From NCBI RefSeq assembly GCF_002776525.5, contig NC_045436.1, forward strand, positions 99,340,955 to 99,404,954: DNA of 64,000 bases. The letters are read 5' to 3'. A program made the position numbers and the translations under genes. Position 1 is the stretch's first letter, and every line of letters begins with the position of its first letter. Shown in pieces: positions 38,267 to 49,692 of the stretch. The DNA comes from Piliocolobus tephrosceles. Taxonomy: Eukaryota; Chordata; Mammalia; Primates; Cercopithecidae. Below the pieces are notes generated by a model. It did no database searches and had not been told where the DNA came from. It saw only the letters and a program-made list of their open reading frames with translations.

Positions 38267-39279
38267 TCAATCTCAGGGATATTGCAGGATTCAAGACTAG
38301 TATTTTAGCCATATTGAGATTTAAGTAATTTTGCATCATAAAGAGAAAACAAAGATAACTGTGGAGTAGTAGCTCCAGAATTTCTGACTGCATTTGGAAG
38401 GACGGTCTAGGAAACTTGTACGGAAGCTCTGTTTGCGTAACAGGCCACTTTTTTACTTGGTATTATGCTTTATTTGGATGGTTTTGAACATGAGATTAGG
38501 GGTGATCTGGCTTTGGTATTTTCATTGACCAAACTTGTGAAATATAACCCTTTTAAAAGCTGGGGTGGCATGTGTTTTGTTTTTAATAATTCATCTGTAA
38601 TATGTATAAGGCATTTATACCACATTTAAAAAATTTTTTGAATGTTCGATAATTTTAATCTATAAGAGAGATGAAATTATTTGATGAATGGGAAGCTTTA
38701 TTGCAGAGTTGATTTGAGCTCCACAGATGACAGTAAGAAATTGCAAAAGTTCTTTTTCTATAACACTAAACATTAATGTATACTAGAATCTAAACATAAT
38801 GGCAGGTCTAATAACAAGTATGTTTCTAGTCTAACAATATAGTATTATTTTATATTCACAATATTTGTTTCCTCTAAGAAAGTAGTAAATTGGAGTGATC
38901 AATCTAAGTGTTGCCAAAACATTTATAGTTTCATTAGCCAATTATAATTTTTGATTGTGATTTTTGGAAGCTATTTACAAAGACAGCTTAACCACTATAA
39001 GACTTCACTTTTTCATCTATAAAATTACGATTCTCTCTTGAAAGAAAATTGTATTTGTGAATCATCGATGATGAATAAAATTTGTAAGTTCTTCCTTAGG
39101 CTGCAAATTATAATGAAATTTTTAAACATATGACTGTCCATTACTGTGTATTTTGTTTGTTTGTTTCAAAATAAACACTTCTGCCTTAAAATCTTGCTCT
39201 TTTCTTTAGAAACTGAAGCCATTTGTTCTTTGTTTTTAAAGTCTTTAATCTTAAAACCTATTTTAAATTTCAAAAGGCC
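38267..39279. other. Unclassified AT-rich sequence
   Basis: No gene or repeat family recognised over about 1 kb. Confidence 0.4.
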
Positions 39280-39580
39280 TAAAGCTTTTATGTGGTCCCT
39301 TGAGCTTAGGCAAGAAATAGATTTTGGGATCACTAACATATGGAAGAGATTGGATAAGGTCATCCTGAGAGAGAAAATGTAATCAGAAAGAATAGGACAG
39401 AGGAAAGAGCTCTGAGGAATGCCAGCATTTAGAAAAAAGGAAGAAAAGGAGTTCACAATAAGAGAGAAGGGAAATTTGATATTATGACATCTTGAATGCC
39501 AAGGAAAATCATGAGGATGGGTCACTGTTTTATATTTCTGGTTACGTTATAGAAGGTTGAAAAGACCATTGATTTCATTT
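39280..39580 (+). repeat. Ancient mammalian LINE-like fragment (CR1/L3-like)
   Basis: Contains GGATCACTAACATATGGAAG, AGAGAGAAAATGTAATCAGA, GAGCTCTGAGGAATGCCAGC and ATTTAGAAAAAAGGAAG, an order shared by a well-known but very old mammalian repeat. Assignment is from memory. Confidence 0.42.
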
Positions 39581-39607
39581 ATCTATGGATGAACTAAAAA
39601 TAATGTT

Positions 39608-39980
39608 TGATATGGTTTGGCTGTGTCCCGACCCAAATCTCATTTTGAATTCTAGTTCCCATAATCCCCATGTGTCATGGGAGGGACCTGGTAGGAGGTA
39701 ACTGAGTCATGGGGGTGGTTACCCCCATACTGTTCTCATGATAGTGAGTTCTCATGAGATGTGATGGTTTTATAAGGGGCTTTTCCCCCTTTTGCTCGGC
39801 ACTTCTCTCTCCTCCCACCACGTGAAGAACGATGTGTTTGCTTCCACTTTTGCCATGATTGTAAGTTTTCTGAGGCCTCCTTAGCCCTGTGAAACTCTGA
39901 ATCAATTAAACCTCTCTTCTTTATAACTTGCCCAGTCTTGGGTAGTTCTTCATAACCCAGCGTGAGAACGTATTAACACA
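39608..39980 (+). mobile_element. THE1/MST-type solo LTR with perfect 5-bp target duplication
   Basis: Sense LTR TGATATGGTTTGGCTGTG...CGTATTAACACA, 373 bp. ATGTT flanks it at 39603-39607 and 39981-39985. The lack of internal sequence indicates LTR-LTR recombination after insertion. Confidence 0.92.
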
Positions 39981-40575
39981 ATGTTTGTATTTTAAGTCAT
40001 CAAAGAGTTGTAGAATCAAATAACTCTAAAGAAACTGAATTCCAAAGTTAGATAAACTTATCTAGATTATCACAAGTCAATGGCCACTTGCATTCTGAGG
40101 GTAGTTTGGGGATCTGTTTTCCCATTGTCCCAACAATTTGACAAAGAAAGTTGTTAGGACAAAGGGATAACAACAGTCAAGCTATGCTGACACAATGGAC
40201 CAAAATCTGAAAGAAGTGTAAGAGCCCTGCCTTCCCATCAATTTTCTCCTGTGGGAATTTTGAAGAATAAGCTCACATTTGCTGTGAACCTAAAGTTGCC
40301 CTCAAAGATATATTAATTTAAGAATATCTGCAATGCAGAATTTATTGGATTGGATTAATAGCAGACTGAATTAAACAGAAGAAATTATTAGTGACAGGCC
40401 AATAGAAATAATAAAACTGAAGTATATAAAAAGAAATTTTTAAAGTATCTTTTTAATTTTAATTTAAAAATTATCATTTTAACAGAACTGAACAGAAAAG
40501 CAAACATCTGAAAGAAAATATTGACAGTCTAGTGTGCATGTAATTGGTATCCCAGGAGAGAAAATGGAGACTGAG

Positions 40576-40609
40576 GTAGAAATATATATATATATACACA
40601 CACACACAG
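40576..40609. repeat. (TA)n(CA)n simple repeat
   Basis: Alternating TA followed by CA dinucleotides, inside the old L1. Confidence 0.9.
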
Positions 40610-40680
40610 AGGGAGACAGAGACTAGCCAATAAATTTTAAACAATTTTAAATGTTAAATTTTTAAAAAGCAACTGGTTAA

Positions 40681-40692
40681 AAATCCAAAATC
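40681..40692. repeat. Left target-site duplication of the young L1
   Basis: AAATCCAAAATC, repeated exactly at 46840-46851. The GGTTAA just upstream fits the L1 endonuclease preference for a TT/AAAA-like nick. Confidence 0.9.
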
Positions 40693-40693
40693 T

Positions 40694-41709
40694 GGGGGCG
40701 GAGCAAGATGGCCGAATAGGAACAGCTCCAGTCTCCATCTCCCAGCGCGAGCGACACTGAAGACCGGTGATTTCTGCATTTTCAACTGAGGTACTGGGGT
40801 CATCTCACTCGGGAGTGCCCGACAACCCGTGCGGGTCAGCTGCTGCAGCCTGACCAGTGAGAGCTGAAGCAGGGCGAGGCTTCGCCTCACCTGGGAAGTG
40901 CGAGGGGGAAGGGAGTCCCTTTTCCTAGCCAGGGGAACTGAGACACACAACACCTGGAAAATCGGGTAACTCCCACCCCAATACTGCGCTGTAACACCAG
41001 CACACCGGAGAATATATCCCACACCTGGCCGGGAGGGTCCCACGCCCACGGAGCCTCTCTCCTTGCTAACACAGCAGTCTGCAGCAATCTAACCACAAGG
41101 CAGCAGCGAGGCTGGGGGAGGGGTGCCCGCCATCGCTGAGGCTTAAGTAGGTAAATAAAGCCGCTGGGAAGCTCGAACTGGGTGGAGCTCACAGCAGCTC
41201 AAGGAAACCTGCCTGTCTCTGTAGACTCCGCCTCTGGGGACAGGGCTCAACTAAAGGAGCAGAAGCCTGTGCAGACGCGAACGACTCTGTCTGACAGCTT
41301 TGAAGAGAGCAGTGGATCTCCCAACACAGAGGTTGAGATCTGAGAAGGGGCAGTCTGCCTGCTCAAGTGGGTCTCTGACCCCTGAGTAGCCTAACTGGGA
41401 GACATCCCCCACTAGGGGCAGTCTGACACCCCACACCTCACAGGGTGGAGTACACCCCTGAGAGGAAGCTTCCAAAGCAAGAATCAGACAGGTGCACTCG
41501 CTGTTCAGCAATATTCTATCTTCTGCAACCTCTGCTGCTGATACCCAGGCAAACAGGGTCTGGAGTGGACCTCAAGCAATCTCCAACAGACCTATAGCTG
41601 AGGGTCCCTACTGTCAGAAGGAAAACTATCAAACAGGAAGGACACCTATATCAAAACCCCATCAGTACATCACCATCATCAAAGACCAGAGACAGATAAA
41701 ACCACAAAG
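40694..41709 (+). promoter_or_regulatory. L1 5' UTR with internal promoter and YY1-type site
   Basis: About 1 kb, GC-rich relative to the window. CAAGATGGCC at 40704-40713 is the YY1-binding motif found at the same position (about +11 to +20) in active L1s, where it helps set the transcription start. The internal RNA polymerase II promoter of the family lies in this region. The copy looks complete at its 5' end. Confidence 0.85.
40887..41192 (-). CDS. Antisense 101-codon ORF in the L1 5' UTR (ORF0-like position)
   Basis: On the minus strand, element positions 499 to 194, an ATG-started frame of 101 codons is open. Primate L1s are reported to have an antisense promoter and a short antisense frame (ORF0) at about this place; the human one is about 70 codons. 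The product here is basic and Leu/Pro/Arg-rich with no domain I recognise. A second minus-strand frame (41049-40654) overlaps it. Whether either is the true ORF0 orthologue is not decided by eye, and chance openness in GC-rich sequence is possible. Confidence 0.3.
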   Translation of the reverse strand: MSSTQFELPSGFIYLLKPQRWRAPLPQPRCCLVVRLLQTAVLARREAPWAWDPPGQVWDIFSGVLVLQRSIGVGVTRFSRCCVSQFPWLGKGTPFPLALPR

Positions 41710-42726
41710 ATGGGGAAAAAGCAGGGCAGAAAAGCTGGAAATTCAAAAAATAAGAGCGCATCTCCTCCTGCAAAGGAGCACAGCCCATCGCCAGCAACGG
41801 ATCAAAGCTGGTCAGAGAATGATTTTGATGAGATGAGAGAAGAAGGCTTCAGTCCATCAAACCTCTCAGAGCTAAAGGAGGAATTACATACCCAGCGCAA
41901 AGAAACTAAAAATCTTGAAAAAAGAGTGGAAGAATTGACAGCTAGACTAATTAATGCAGAGAAGGTCATAAACGAAATGACAGAGATGAAAACCATGACA
42001 CGAGAAATACGTGACAAATGCACAAGCTTCAGTAACCGACTCGATCAACTGGAAGAAAGAGTATCAGCGATGGAGGATCAAATGAATGAAATGAAGCGAG
42101 AAGAGAAACCAAAAGAAAAAAGAAGAAAAAGAAATGAACAAAGCCTGCAAGAAGTATGGGATTATGTCAAAAGACCAAATCTACGTCTGATTGGGGTGCC
42201 TGAAAGTGAGGGGGAAAATGGAACCAAATTGGAAAACACTCTACAGGATATCATCCAAGAGAACTTCCCCAACCTAGCAGGGCAGGCCAACATTCAAATT
42301 CAGGAAATACAGAGAACGCCACAAAGATACTCCTCCAGAAGAGCAACTCCAAGACACATAATTGCCAGATTCACCAAAGTTGAAATGAAGGAAAAAATCT
42401 TAAGGGCAGCCAGAGAGAAAGGTCGGGTTACCCACAAAGGGAAGCCCATCAGACTGACAGCAGATCTCTCGGCAGAAACTCTACAAGCCAGAAGAGAGTG
42501 GGGGCCGATATTCAACGTTCTTAAAGAAAAGAATTTTAAACCCAGAATTTCATATCCAGCCAAACTAAGTTTCATAAGTGAAGGAGAAATAAAATTCTTT
42601 ACAGATAAGCAAATGCTTAGAGATTTTGTCACCACCAGGCCTGCCTTACAAGAGACCCTGAAGGAAGCCCTAAACATGGAAAGGAACAACCGGTACCAGC
42701 CATTGCAAAAACATGCCAAAATGTAA
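41710..42726 (+). CDS. L1 ORF1 protein, intact 338 codons
   Basis: ORF1p is the RNA-binding nucleic acid chaperone of L1. It trimerises and coats the L1 RNA in cytoplasmic particles together with ORF2p. The frame opens with Met-Gly-Lys-Lys-Gln after AAAG and is 338 codons, the family's usual length. Visible in order: a disordered basic N-terminus (1-50), a heptad-rich coiled coil (about 55-150, with Leu/Glu/Lys periodicity such as LEKRVEELTARL), an RNA-recognition-like domain (about 157-252, with Leu-Arg-Leu-Ile-Gly-Val-Pro-Glu and Arg-His-Ile-Ile-Ala-Arg-Phe) and the C-terminal domain (about 253-338). No stop or frameshift. It lies 63 bp upstream of ORF2, as in active elements. The intact frame and the duplication indicate a fairly young insertion. 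Confidence 0.93.
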   Translation: MGKKQGRKAGNSKNKSASPPAKEHSPSPATDQSWSENDFDEMREEGFSPSNLSELKEELHTQRKETKNLEKRVEELTARLINAEKVINEMTEMKTMTREIRDKCTSFSNRLDQLEERVSAMEDQMNEMKREEKPKEKRRKRNEQSLQEVWDYVKRPNLRLIGVPESEGENGTKLENTLQDIIQENFPNLAGQANIQIQEIQRTPQRYSSRRATPRHIIARFTKVEMKEKILRAAREKGRVTHKGKPIRLTADLSAETLQARREWGPIFNVLKEKNFKPRISYPAKLSFISEGEIKFFTDKQMLRDFVTTRPALQETLKEALNMERNNRYQPLQKHAKM

Positions 42727-42789
42727 AGACCATCGAGGCTAGGAAGAAACTGCATCAACTAATGAGCAAAATAACCAGTTAATATCATA

Positions 42790-45700
42790 ATGGCAGGATC
42801 AAGATCACACATAACAATATTAACCTTAAATGTAAATGGACTAAATGCTCCAATTAAAAGACACAGACTGGCAAACTGGATAAAGAGTCAAGACCCATCA
42901 GTCTGCTGTCTTCAGGAGACCCATCTCACATGCAGAGACATACATAGGCTCAAAATAAGGGATGGAGGAAGATCTACCAAGCAAATGGAGAACAAAAAAA
43001 AGCAGGGGTTGCAATCCTAGTCTCTGATAAAACAGACTTTAAACCATCAAAGATCAAAAGAGACAAAGAAGGCCATTACATAATGGTAAAGGGATCAATT
43101 CAACAGGAAGAGCTAACTATCCTAAATATATATGCACCCAATACAGGAGCACCCAGATTCATAAAGCAAGTCCTTAGAGACTTACAAAGAGACTTAGACT
43201 CCCATACAATAATCATGGGAGACTTCAACACTCCACTGTCAACATTAGACAGATCAATGAGACAGAAAGTTAACAAGGATATCCAGGAATTGAACTCATC
43301 TCTGCACCAAGCGGACCTAATAGACATCTATAGAACTCTCCACCCCAAGTCAACAGAATATACATTCTTCTCAGCACCACATCGCACTTATTCCAAAATT
43401 GACCACATAATGGGAAGTAAAGCACTCCTCAGCAAATGTAAAAGAACAGAAATTATAACAAACTGTCTCTCTGACCACAGTGCAATCAAACTAGAACTCA
43501 GGACTAAGAAACTCAATCAAAACCGCTCAACTACATGGAAACTGAACAACCTGCTCCTGAATGACTACTGGGTACATAACGAAATGAAAGCAGAAATAAA
43601 GATGTTCTTTGAAACCAATGAGAACAAAGATACAACATACCAGAATCTCTGGGACACATTTAAAGCAGTGTGTAGAGGGAAATTTAGAGCACTAAGTGCC
43701 CACAAGAGAAAGCAGGAAAGATCTAAAATTGACACTCTAACATCACAATTAAAAGAACTAGAGAGGCAAGAGCAAACACATTCAAAAGCTAGCAGAAGGC
43801 AAGAAATAACTAAGATCAGAGCAGAAGTGACAGAGATAGAGACACAAAAAACCCTCCAAAAAATCAATGAATCCAGGAGTTGGTTTTTTGAAAAGATCAA
43901 CAAAATTGACAGACCGCTAGCAAGGCTAATAAAGAAGAAAAGAGAGAGGAATCAAACAGACGCAATAAAAAATGATAAAGGGGACATCACCACCGACCCC
44001 ACAGAAATACAAACTACCATCAGAGAATACTATAAACACCTCTATGCAAATCAACTAGAAAATCTAGAAGAAATGGATAATTTCCTGGACACGTACACTC
44101 TCCCAAGACTAAACCAGGAAGAAGTTGAATCCCTGAATAGACCAATAGCAGCCTCTGAAATTGAGGCAACAATTAATAGCCTACCCACCAAAAAAAGCCC
44201 AGGACCAGATGGATTCACAGCTGAATTCTACCAGAGGTACAAGGAGGAGCTGGTACCATTCCTTCTGAAACTATTCCAATCAATAGAAAAAGAGGGAATT
44301 CATTTTATGAGGCCAACATCATCCTGATACCAAAGCAGAGACACAACAAAAAAAGAGAATTTTAGACCAATCTCCCTGATGAACATAGATGCAAAAATCC
44401 TCAATAAAGTACTGGCAAACCGGATTCAGCAGCACATCAAAAAGCTTATCCACCATGATCAAGTGGGCTTCATCCCTGGGATGCAAGGCTGGTTCAACAT
44501 TCGCAAATCAATCAACGTAATCCAGCATATCAACAGAACCAAAGACAAGAACCACATGATTATCTCAATAGATGCAGAAAAGGCTTTTGACAAAATTCAA
44601 CAGCCCTTCATGCTAAAAACGCTCAACAAATTCGGTATTGATGGAATGTACCTCAAAATAATAAGAGTTATTTATGACAAACCCACAGCTAATATCATAC
44701 TGAATGGGCAAAAACTGGAAAAGTTCCCTTTGAAAACTGGCACAAGACAGGGATGCCCTCTCTCACCACTTCTATTCAACATAGTGTTGGAAGTTCTGGC
44801 TAGGGCAATCAGGCAAGAGAAAGAAATCAAGGGTATTCAGTTAGGAAAAGAAGAAGTCAAATTGTCCCTGTTTGCAGATGACATGATTGTATATTTAGAA
44901 AACCCCATCGTCTCAGCCCAAAATCTTCTTAAGCTGATAAGCAACTTCAGCAAAGTCTCAGGATACAAAATTAATGTGCAAAAATCACAAGCATTCTTAT
45001 ACACCAGTAACAGACAAGCAGAGAGCCAAATCAGGAATGAACTTCCATTCACAATTGCTTCAAAGAGAATAAAATACCTAGGAATCCAACTTACAAGGGA
45101 TGTAAAGGACCTCTTCAAGGAGAACTACAAACCACTGCTCAGTGAAATCAAAGAGGACACAAACAAATGCAAGAACATACCATGCTCATAGATAGGAAGA
45201 ATCAATATTGTGAAAATGGCCATACTGCCCAAGGTAATTTATAGATTCAATGCCATCCCCATCAAGCTACCAATGAGTTTCTTCACAGAATTGGAAAAAA
45301 CTGCTTTAAAGTTCATATGGAACCAAAAAAGAGCCCGCATTGCCAAGACAATCCTAAGCCAAAAGGACAAAGCCGGAGGCGTCACGCTACCTGACTTCAA
45401 ACTATACTGCAAGGCTACAGTAACCAAAACAGCATGGTACTGGTACCAAAACAGAGATATAGACCAATGGAACAGAATGGAGCCCTCAGAAATAATGCCA
45501 CACATCTACAACCATCTGATCTTTGACAAACCTGACAAAAACAAGAAATGGGGAAAGGATTCCCTATTTAATAAATGGTGCTGGGAAAATTGGCTAGCCA
45601 TAAGTAGAAAGCTGAAACTGGATCCCTTCCTTACTCCTTATACGAAGATTAATTCAAGATGGATTAGAGACTTAAATGTTAGACCTAATACCATCAAAAC

Positions 45701-46601
45701 CCTAGAAGAAAATCTAGGTAGTACCATTCAGGACATAGGCATGGGCAAGGACTTCATGTCTAAAACACCAAAAGCAACAGCAGCAAAAGCCAAAATTGAC
45801 AAATGGGATCTAATTAAACTCAAGAGCTTCTGCACAGCAAAAGAAACTACCATCAGAGTGAACAGGCAACCTACAGAATGGGAGAACATTTTTGCAATCT
45901 ACTCATCTGACAAAGGGCTAATTTCCAGAATCTACAAAGAACTCAAACAAATATACAAGAAAAAAACAAACAACCCCATCAAAAAGTGGGGAAAGGATAT
46001 GAACAGACATTTCTCAAAAGAAGACATTCATACAGCCAACAGACACATGAAAAAATGCTCATCATCACTGGCCATCAGAGAAATGCAAATCAAAACCACA
46101 ATGAGATACCATCTCACACCAGTTAGAATGGCAATCATTAAAAAATCAGGAAACAATAGGTGTTGGAGAGGATGTGGAGAAATAGGAACACTTTTACACT
46201 GTTGGTGGGATTGTAAACTAGTTCAACCATTATGGAAAACAGTATGGCGATTCCTCAAGGATCTAGAACTAGATGTACCATATGACCCAGCCATCCCACT
46301 ACTGGGTATATACCCAAAGGATTATAAATTATGCTACTACAAAGACACATGCACACGTATGTTTATTGCGGCACTATTCACAATAGCAAAGACTTGGAAT
46401 CAACCCAAATGTCCATCAGTGACAGACTGGATTAAGAAAATGTGGCACATATACACCATGGAATACTATGCAGCCGTAAAAAAGGATGAGTTTGCGTCCT
46501 TTGTAGGGACATGGATGCAGCTGGAAACCATCATTCTTAGCAAACTATCACAAGAAGAGAAAACCAAACACCGCATGTTCTCGCTCATAGGTGGGAACTG
46601 A
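42790..46601 (+). pseudogene. L1 ORF2, broken (endonuclease-reverse transcriptase)
   Basis: ORF2p nicks target DNA and reverse transcribes L1 RNA. The start codon is 42790. The endonuclease opens well: Asn14 and Glu43, both catalytic in the family, are present. At about 42957 a single missing A shifts the frame and leads to a stop at 43018-43020. The correct frame runs from 43083 to about 44295. There a gap of about 10 nt relative to the family, and about 40 nt later one of about 5 nt, together restore the frame; between them is a stop at 44325-44327. The RT core is visible with the Phe-Ala-Asp-Asp active site at 44871-44882. At 45189-45191 a Trp codon has become TAG. The remainder, through the Cys-rich C-terminus to 46601, is open. 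Deletion sizes rest on remembered family sequence; the stops and frames are direct. Confidence 0.93.
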
Positions 46602-46655
46602 ACAATGAGCTCACTTGGACTGGGGAAGGGGAACATCACACACTGGGGCCTATCA

Positions 46656-46679
46656 TGGGGACGGGGGAGGGGGGAGGGA
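46656..46679 (+). promoter_or_regulatory. G-rich tract of the L1 3' UTR (G-quadruplex candidate)
   Basis: Four consecutive G-runs (GGGG, GGGGG, GGGGGG, GGG) separated by single A/AC. A G-rich tract at this place is conserved in L1 3' UTRs and is reported to fold as a quadruplex in vitro. Confidence 0.75.
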
Positions 46680-46839
46680 TTGCATTGGGGAGTTATACCT
46701 GATATAAATGATGAATTGATGGGTGCTGACGAGTTGATGGGTGCAGCACACCAACATGGCACATATATACATATGTAACAAACCTGCACGTTATGCACAT
46801 GTACCCTAGAACTTAAAGTATAATAATAATAATAATAAT

Positions 46840-46851
46840 AAATCCAAAATC
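46840..46851. repeat. Right target-site duplication of the young L1
   Basis: AAATCCAAAATC, identical to 40681-40692, directly after the TAA-rich tail. Confidence 0.9.
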
Positions 46852-49325
46852 ATAGAACTAAAAGGCTTAGTGAACAATAGGCAGAGTAATTACAAAGAAA
46901 AGCTTGCCTGGGTACACCATAGTCAAACTATTTAAAACCAAAGATAAAGAGAAAAACCTTACAAACAACCTTAGGTATGAATAAGAAATGACTAGTTACA
47001 AATAATGAGGGAAGCCAGAAGACAATGGAATAACCTTAAAATGCTAAAAGAAAGTCAATACACACTTCTTTATCTAATAAAAATATTGGTCAATTTGCAG
47101 GTGAAATGAAAATGTTTTCAGAGAGCAAAACATGAAATTATTCATCACTAGCAGGAAAACGTGAACAACAAAAATTAAGGAAGTTTCTTTAGGATGAAAA
47201 GAAGTAAGCCCAGATGGAAGACTGTATCTCCATAAAGAAAATGGAGAGCACAAAGAAGGGTAAATATGTGGTTGAATATTTTAAAACATTTAAACATTTT
47301 TCTCTAGCTGTTTAAAGCAAATACAGTAACAATGCATTGTGGAATTTAAAATAATAAAGAAGTAAACTATATAACAATATGCGCAATTGGAAAGGAGACA
47401 TATATAAGGTCCTTACATTGTTTTTGAAGTTGTATACTATTAACTTGGGGTTCATTGTGATAAAATAAGAACCAATATTGTAATTTCTAAGTAATCACTA
47501 AGAAACAATACACAAGGAAGAAGCCAACAGAATAGATAAAATGGTATACTAAAACTACTCAAATAATACATAAAAAGCCATGAAATGTGGAGCAAAGAAA
47601 AAGAGAAAGGACAAATGGAAATCAGCCAGAAAGGTGGAAAACACAAGTTTAACCATATCAGTAATTACATTAAATATTAATAGAATAAAAACTCTACTTA
47701 AAGTACAGAAAATATCAGTTTGGATTTAATTTAAAAACAAGAACCAACCAAGCAGTTTATAATTGGATGTTCTTTTATGATCCAGCCTGACATTATCTAG
47801 CCTTCAAACATAAAAATGCGAAGAGTTTGGAAATAAAAGGATTGGGAAGCTCATAATAAAAAGATTAATGTAGCTATATTAATATCAGATAAAATGGACT
47901 TCAAACCAATAAGTATTACCAGGAATAAAGAAAACATTTCATAATAACCAAAGGGTCAATTCATTAGGAAAACATAATAATTCTAAATGCAAATGCCCCT
48001 AGTAACATAGATTCAAAATATTTGAGGCAAAATGAAACAGAAATAAAAGGGATAATAGACAAATCCATAATCACAGCTGAAGATTTTAACACTCCTCGCT
48101 CAGAAATCTGTAAATGAAGCATATAAAAATATCAGTGAGTATATGACGCATTTGAATAATACTATCAAGCAGCTTGATGAAATTGAAATGAATAGAACAA
48201 CATAGTAATTGCAGGATACATGTTATTTTTAAATGCATTTAAAACACTCTCCAAAATAGGCATAAACTGGGCCACAAATTAAGTTGCAAAATATTTCAAA
48301 GGATTCAAATCAGGCAGAGTATGTCCTCTGACTTAAATAAAATTAAACTAGAAATTAGAGTTTAATAACTGGGAAATCCCCAAATATTTGAAAATTAAGA
48401 AATAACTTTTAAAATAACTGATAGGAGACATCATAAGGGAAATTTAAAAATATTTTGGATCAAACAAGGATGAAAATACAGCATATCAAAATTTGTGGGG
48501 TGCAGCTAAAGCCTTGATAAGAGAAGACATTTTAATACTACATGCAAATATTAGAAAGAAAAATAATTTTATTTAAAAAATGTAATCATCCACTTCAGAA
48601 AGCTAAATAGAAAAGAGCAAATTAAACTCCATGATTGTAGAAGAGGAAATGACAGTGATGAGAACAGAAATCAGTGAAACAGAAAACAGATGAACAATAG
48701 AGAAAACCAACAAATCCAGAAGTCAACTCTTTGAAAAGATTAATACAAACTTATAATCCCCTAGCAAGAGCAGTTAAGAAAAAGTAAATTATCAATGTCA
48801 GCAATAAAATGAGATACATGACTACAGATTTAAAGAATAAGAATAAACAGGGGGTATTACAAACAATTTTACTCCAATAAGTTTGACAACTTGGGAGAAA
48901 TGTATATATTTCTTGACAAATACAATTTTTTGAAATGAATCCAAAAATAAATAGAAACTATAGAAGTCCCATACCTGTTAATAAAGTTGAATCTACAATT
49001 AAAAACATTTCCACAAAGAAAACTCTGGACCCAGATGGCTTTACTAATGAAGTCTATCAAACAATAAAGGAAGACGCAATACATCCTATGCCAGCTCTTT
49101 CAGAATATACAGCAAGAGAAAATGCTTTCCAACTAGCTTTATGAGGCCAGAGAACCCTGAAACCAAAGTTGGCAAGTGCAAGAGAACAGGTCCATGGGTG
49201 GCCTTGGCTGACCCAGTTCTTCCTCCTGTTGCTTGCAATTCTCCTGCTGAATGTCCTGAGAATACAACATCCTAAGATACGGATGAAACGTCTGGAAAAA
49301 AATCCAGCCTATGTCTTTGATCCTC

Positions 49326-49692
49326 TGCATTAGTCCGTTTTCATGCTGCTGATAAAGACATACCTAAGACTGGGTAACTTACCAAAGAAAGAGGTTTAAT
49401 TGGACTTACAGTTCTACATGGCTGGGGAGACCTTACAATCATGGTTGAAGGCAAGGAGGAGCAAGTCACGTCTTATGTGGATGGCAGCAGGCAAAGAGAG
49501 AGCTTGCACAGAGAAACCCCCATATTTAAAACCATCAGATTTCATGAGACCCATTTGCTATCATGAGAGCAGCATGGGAAAGACCTGTCTCCATGATTCG
49601 GTCATCTCCCACCGGGTCCCTCCCACAATATGTGGGAATTATGAGAGCTACAAGATGAGATTTGTGTGGGGACACAGAGCCAAACCATATCA
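49326..49692 (-). repeat. 3' LTR of the second THE1-type element
   Basis: Inverted, TGCATTAGTCCG...ACCATATCA, 367 bp. Confidence 0.9.

Larger units (their letters stand above)
40694..46839 (+). mobile_element. Near-full-length young L1 (Old World monkey L1PA-lineage)
   Basis: 6.15 kb with a complete 5' UTR (starting GGGGGCGGAGCAAGATGGCC), ORF1, a 63-bp spacer, ORF2, a 3' UTR and a TAA-rich tail, flanked by a 12-bp duplication. It lies inside an older L1's ORF1 in the same orientation. The 3' UTR ends TGATGAATTGATGGGTGCTG then GACGAGTTGATGGGTGCAGC, a duplicated-looking motif not in the hominoid version I know. ORF1 is intact; ORF2 carries four disabling changes, so the copy cannot move by itself. 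Confidence 0.95.

Noticed and set aside
42300..42758. 152-codon minus-strand frame inside L1 ORF1
   Set aside because: Shadow of the intact sense ORF1; no matching domain or start context.
43100..45505. Minus-strand frames of 75-112 codons under L1 ORF2
   Set aside because: Antisense shadows of ORF2 coding sequence.
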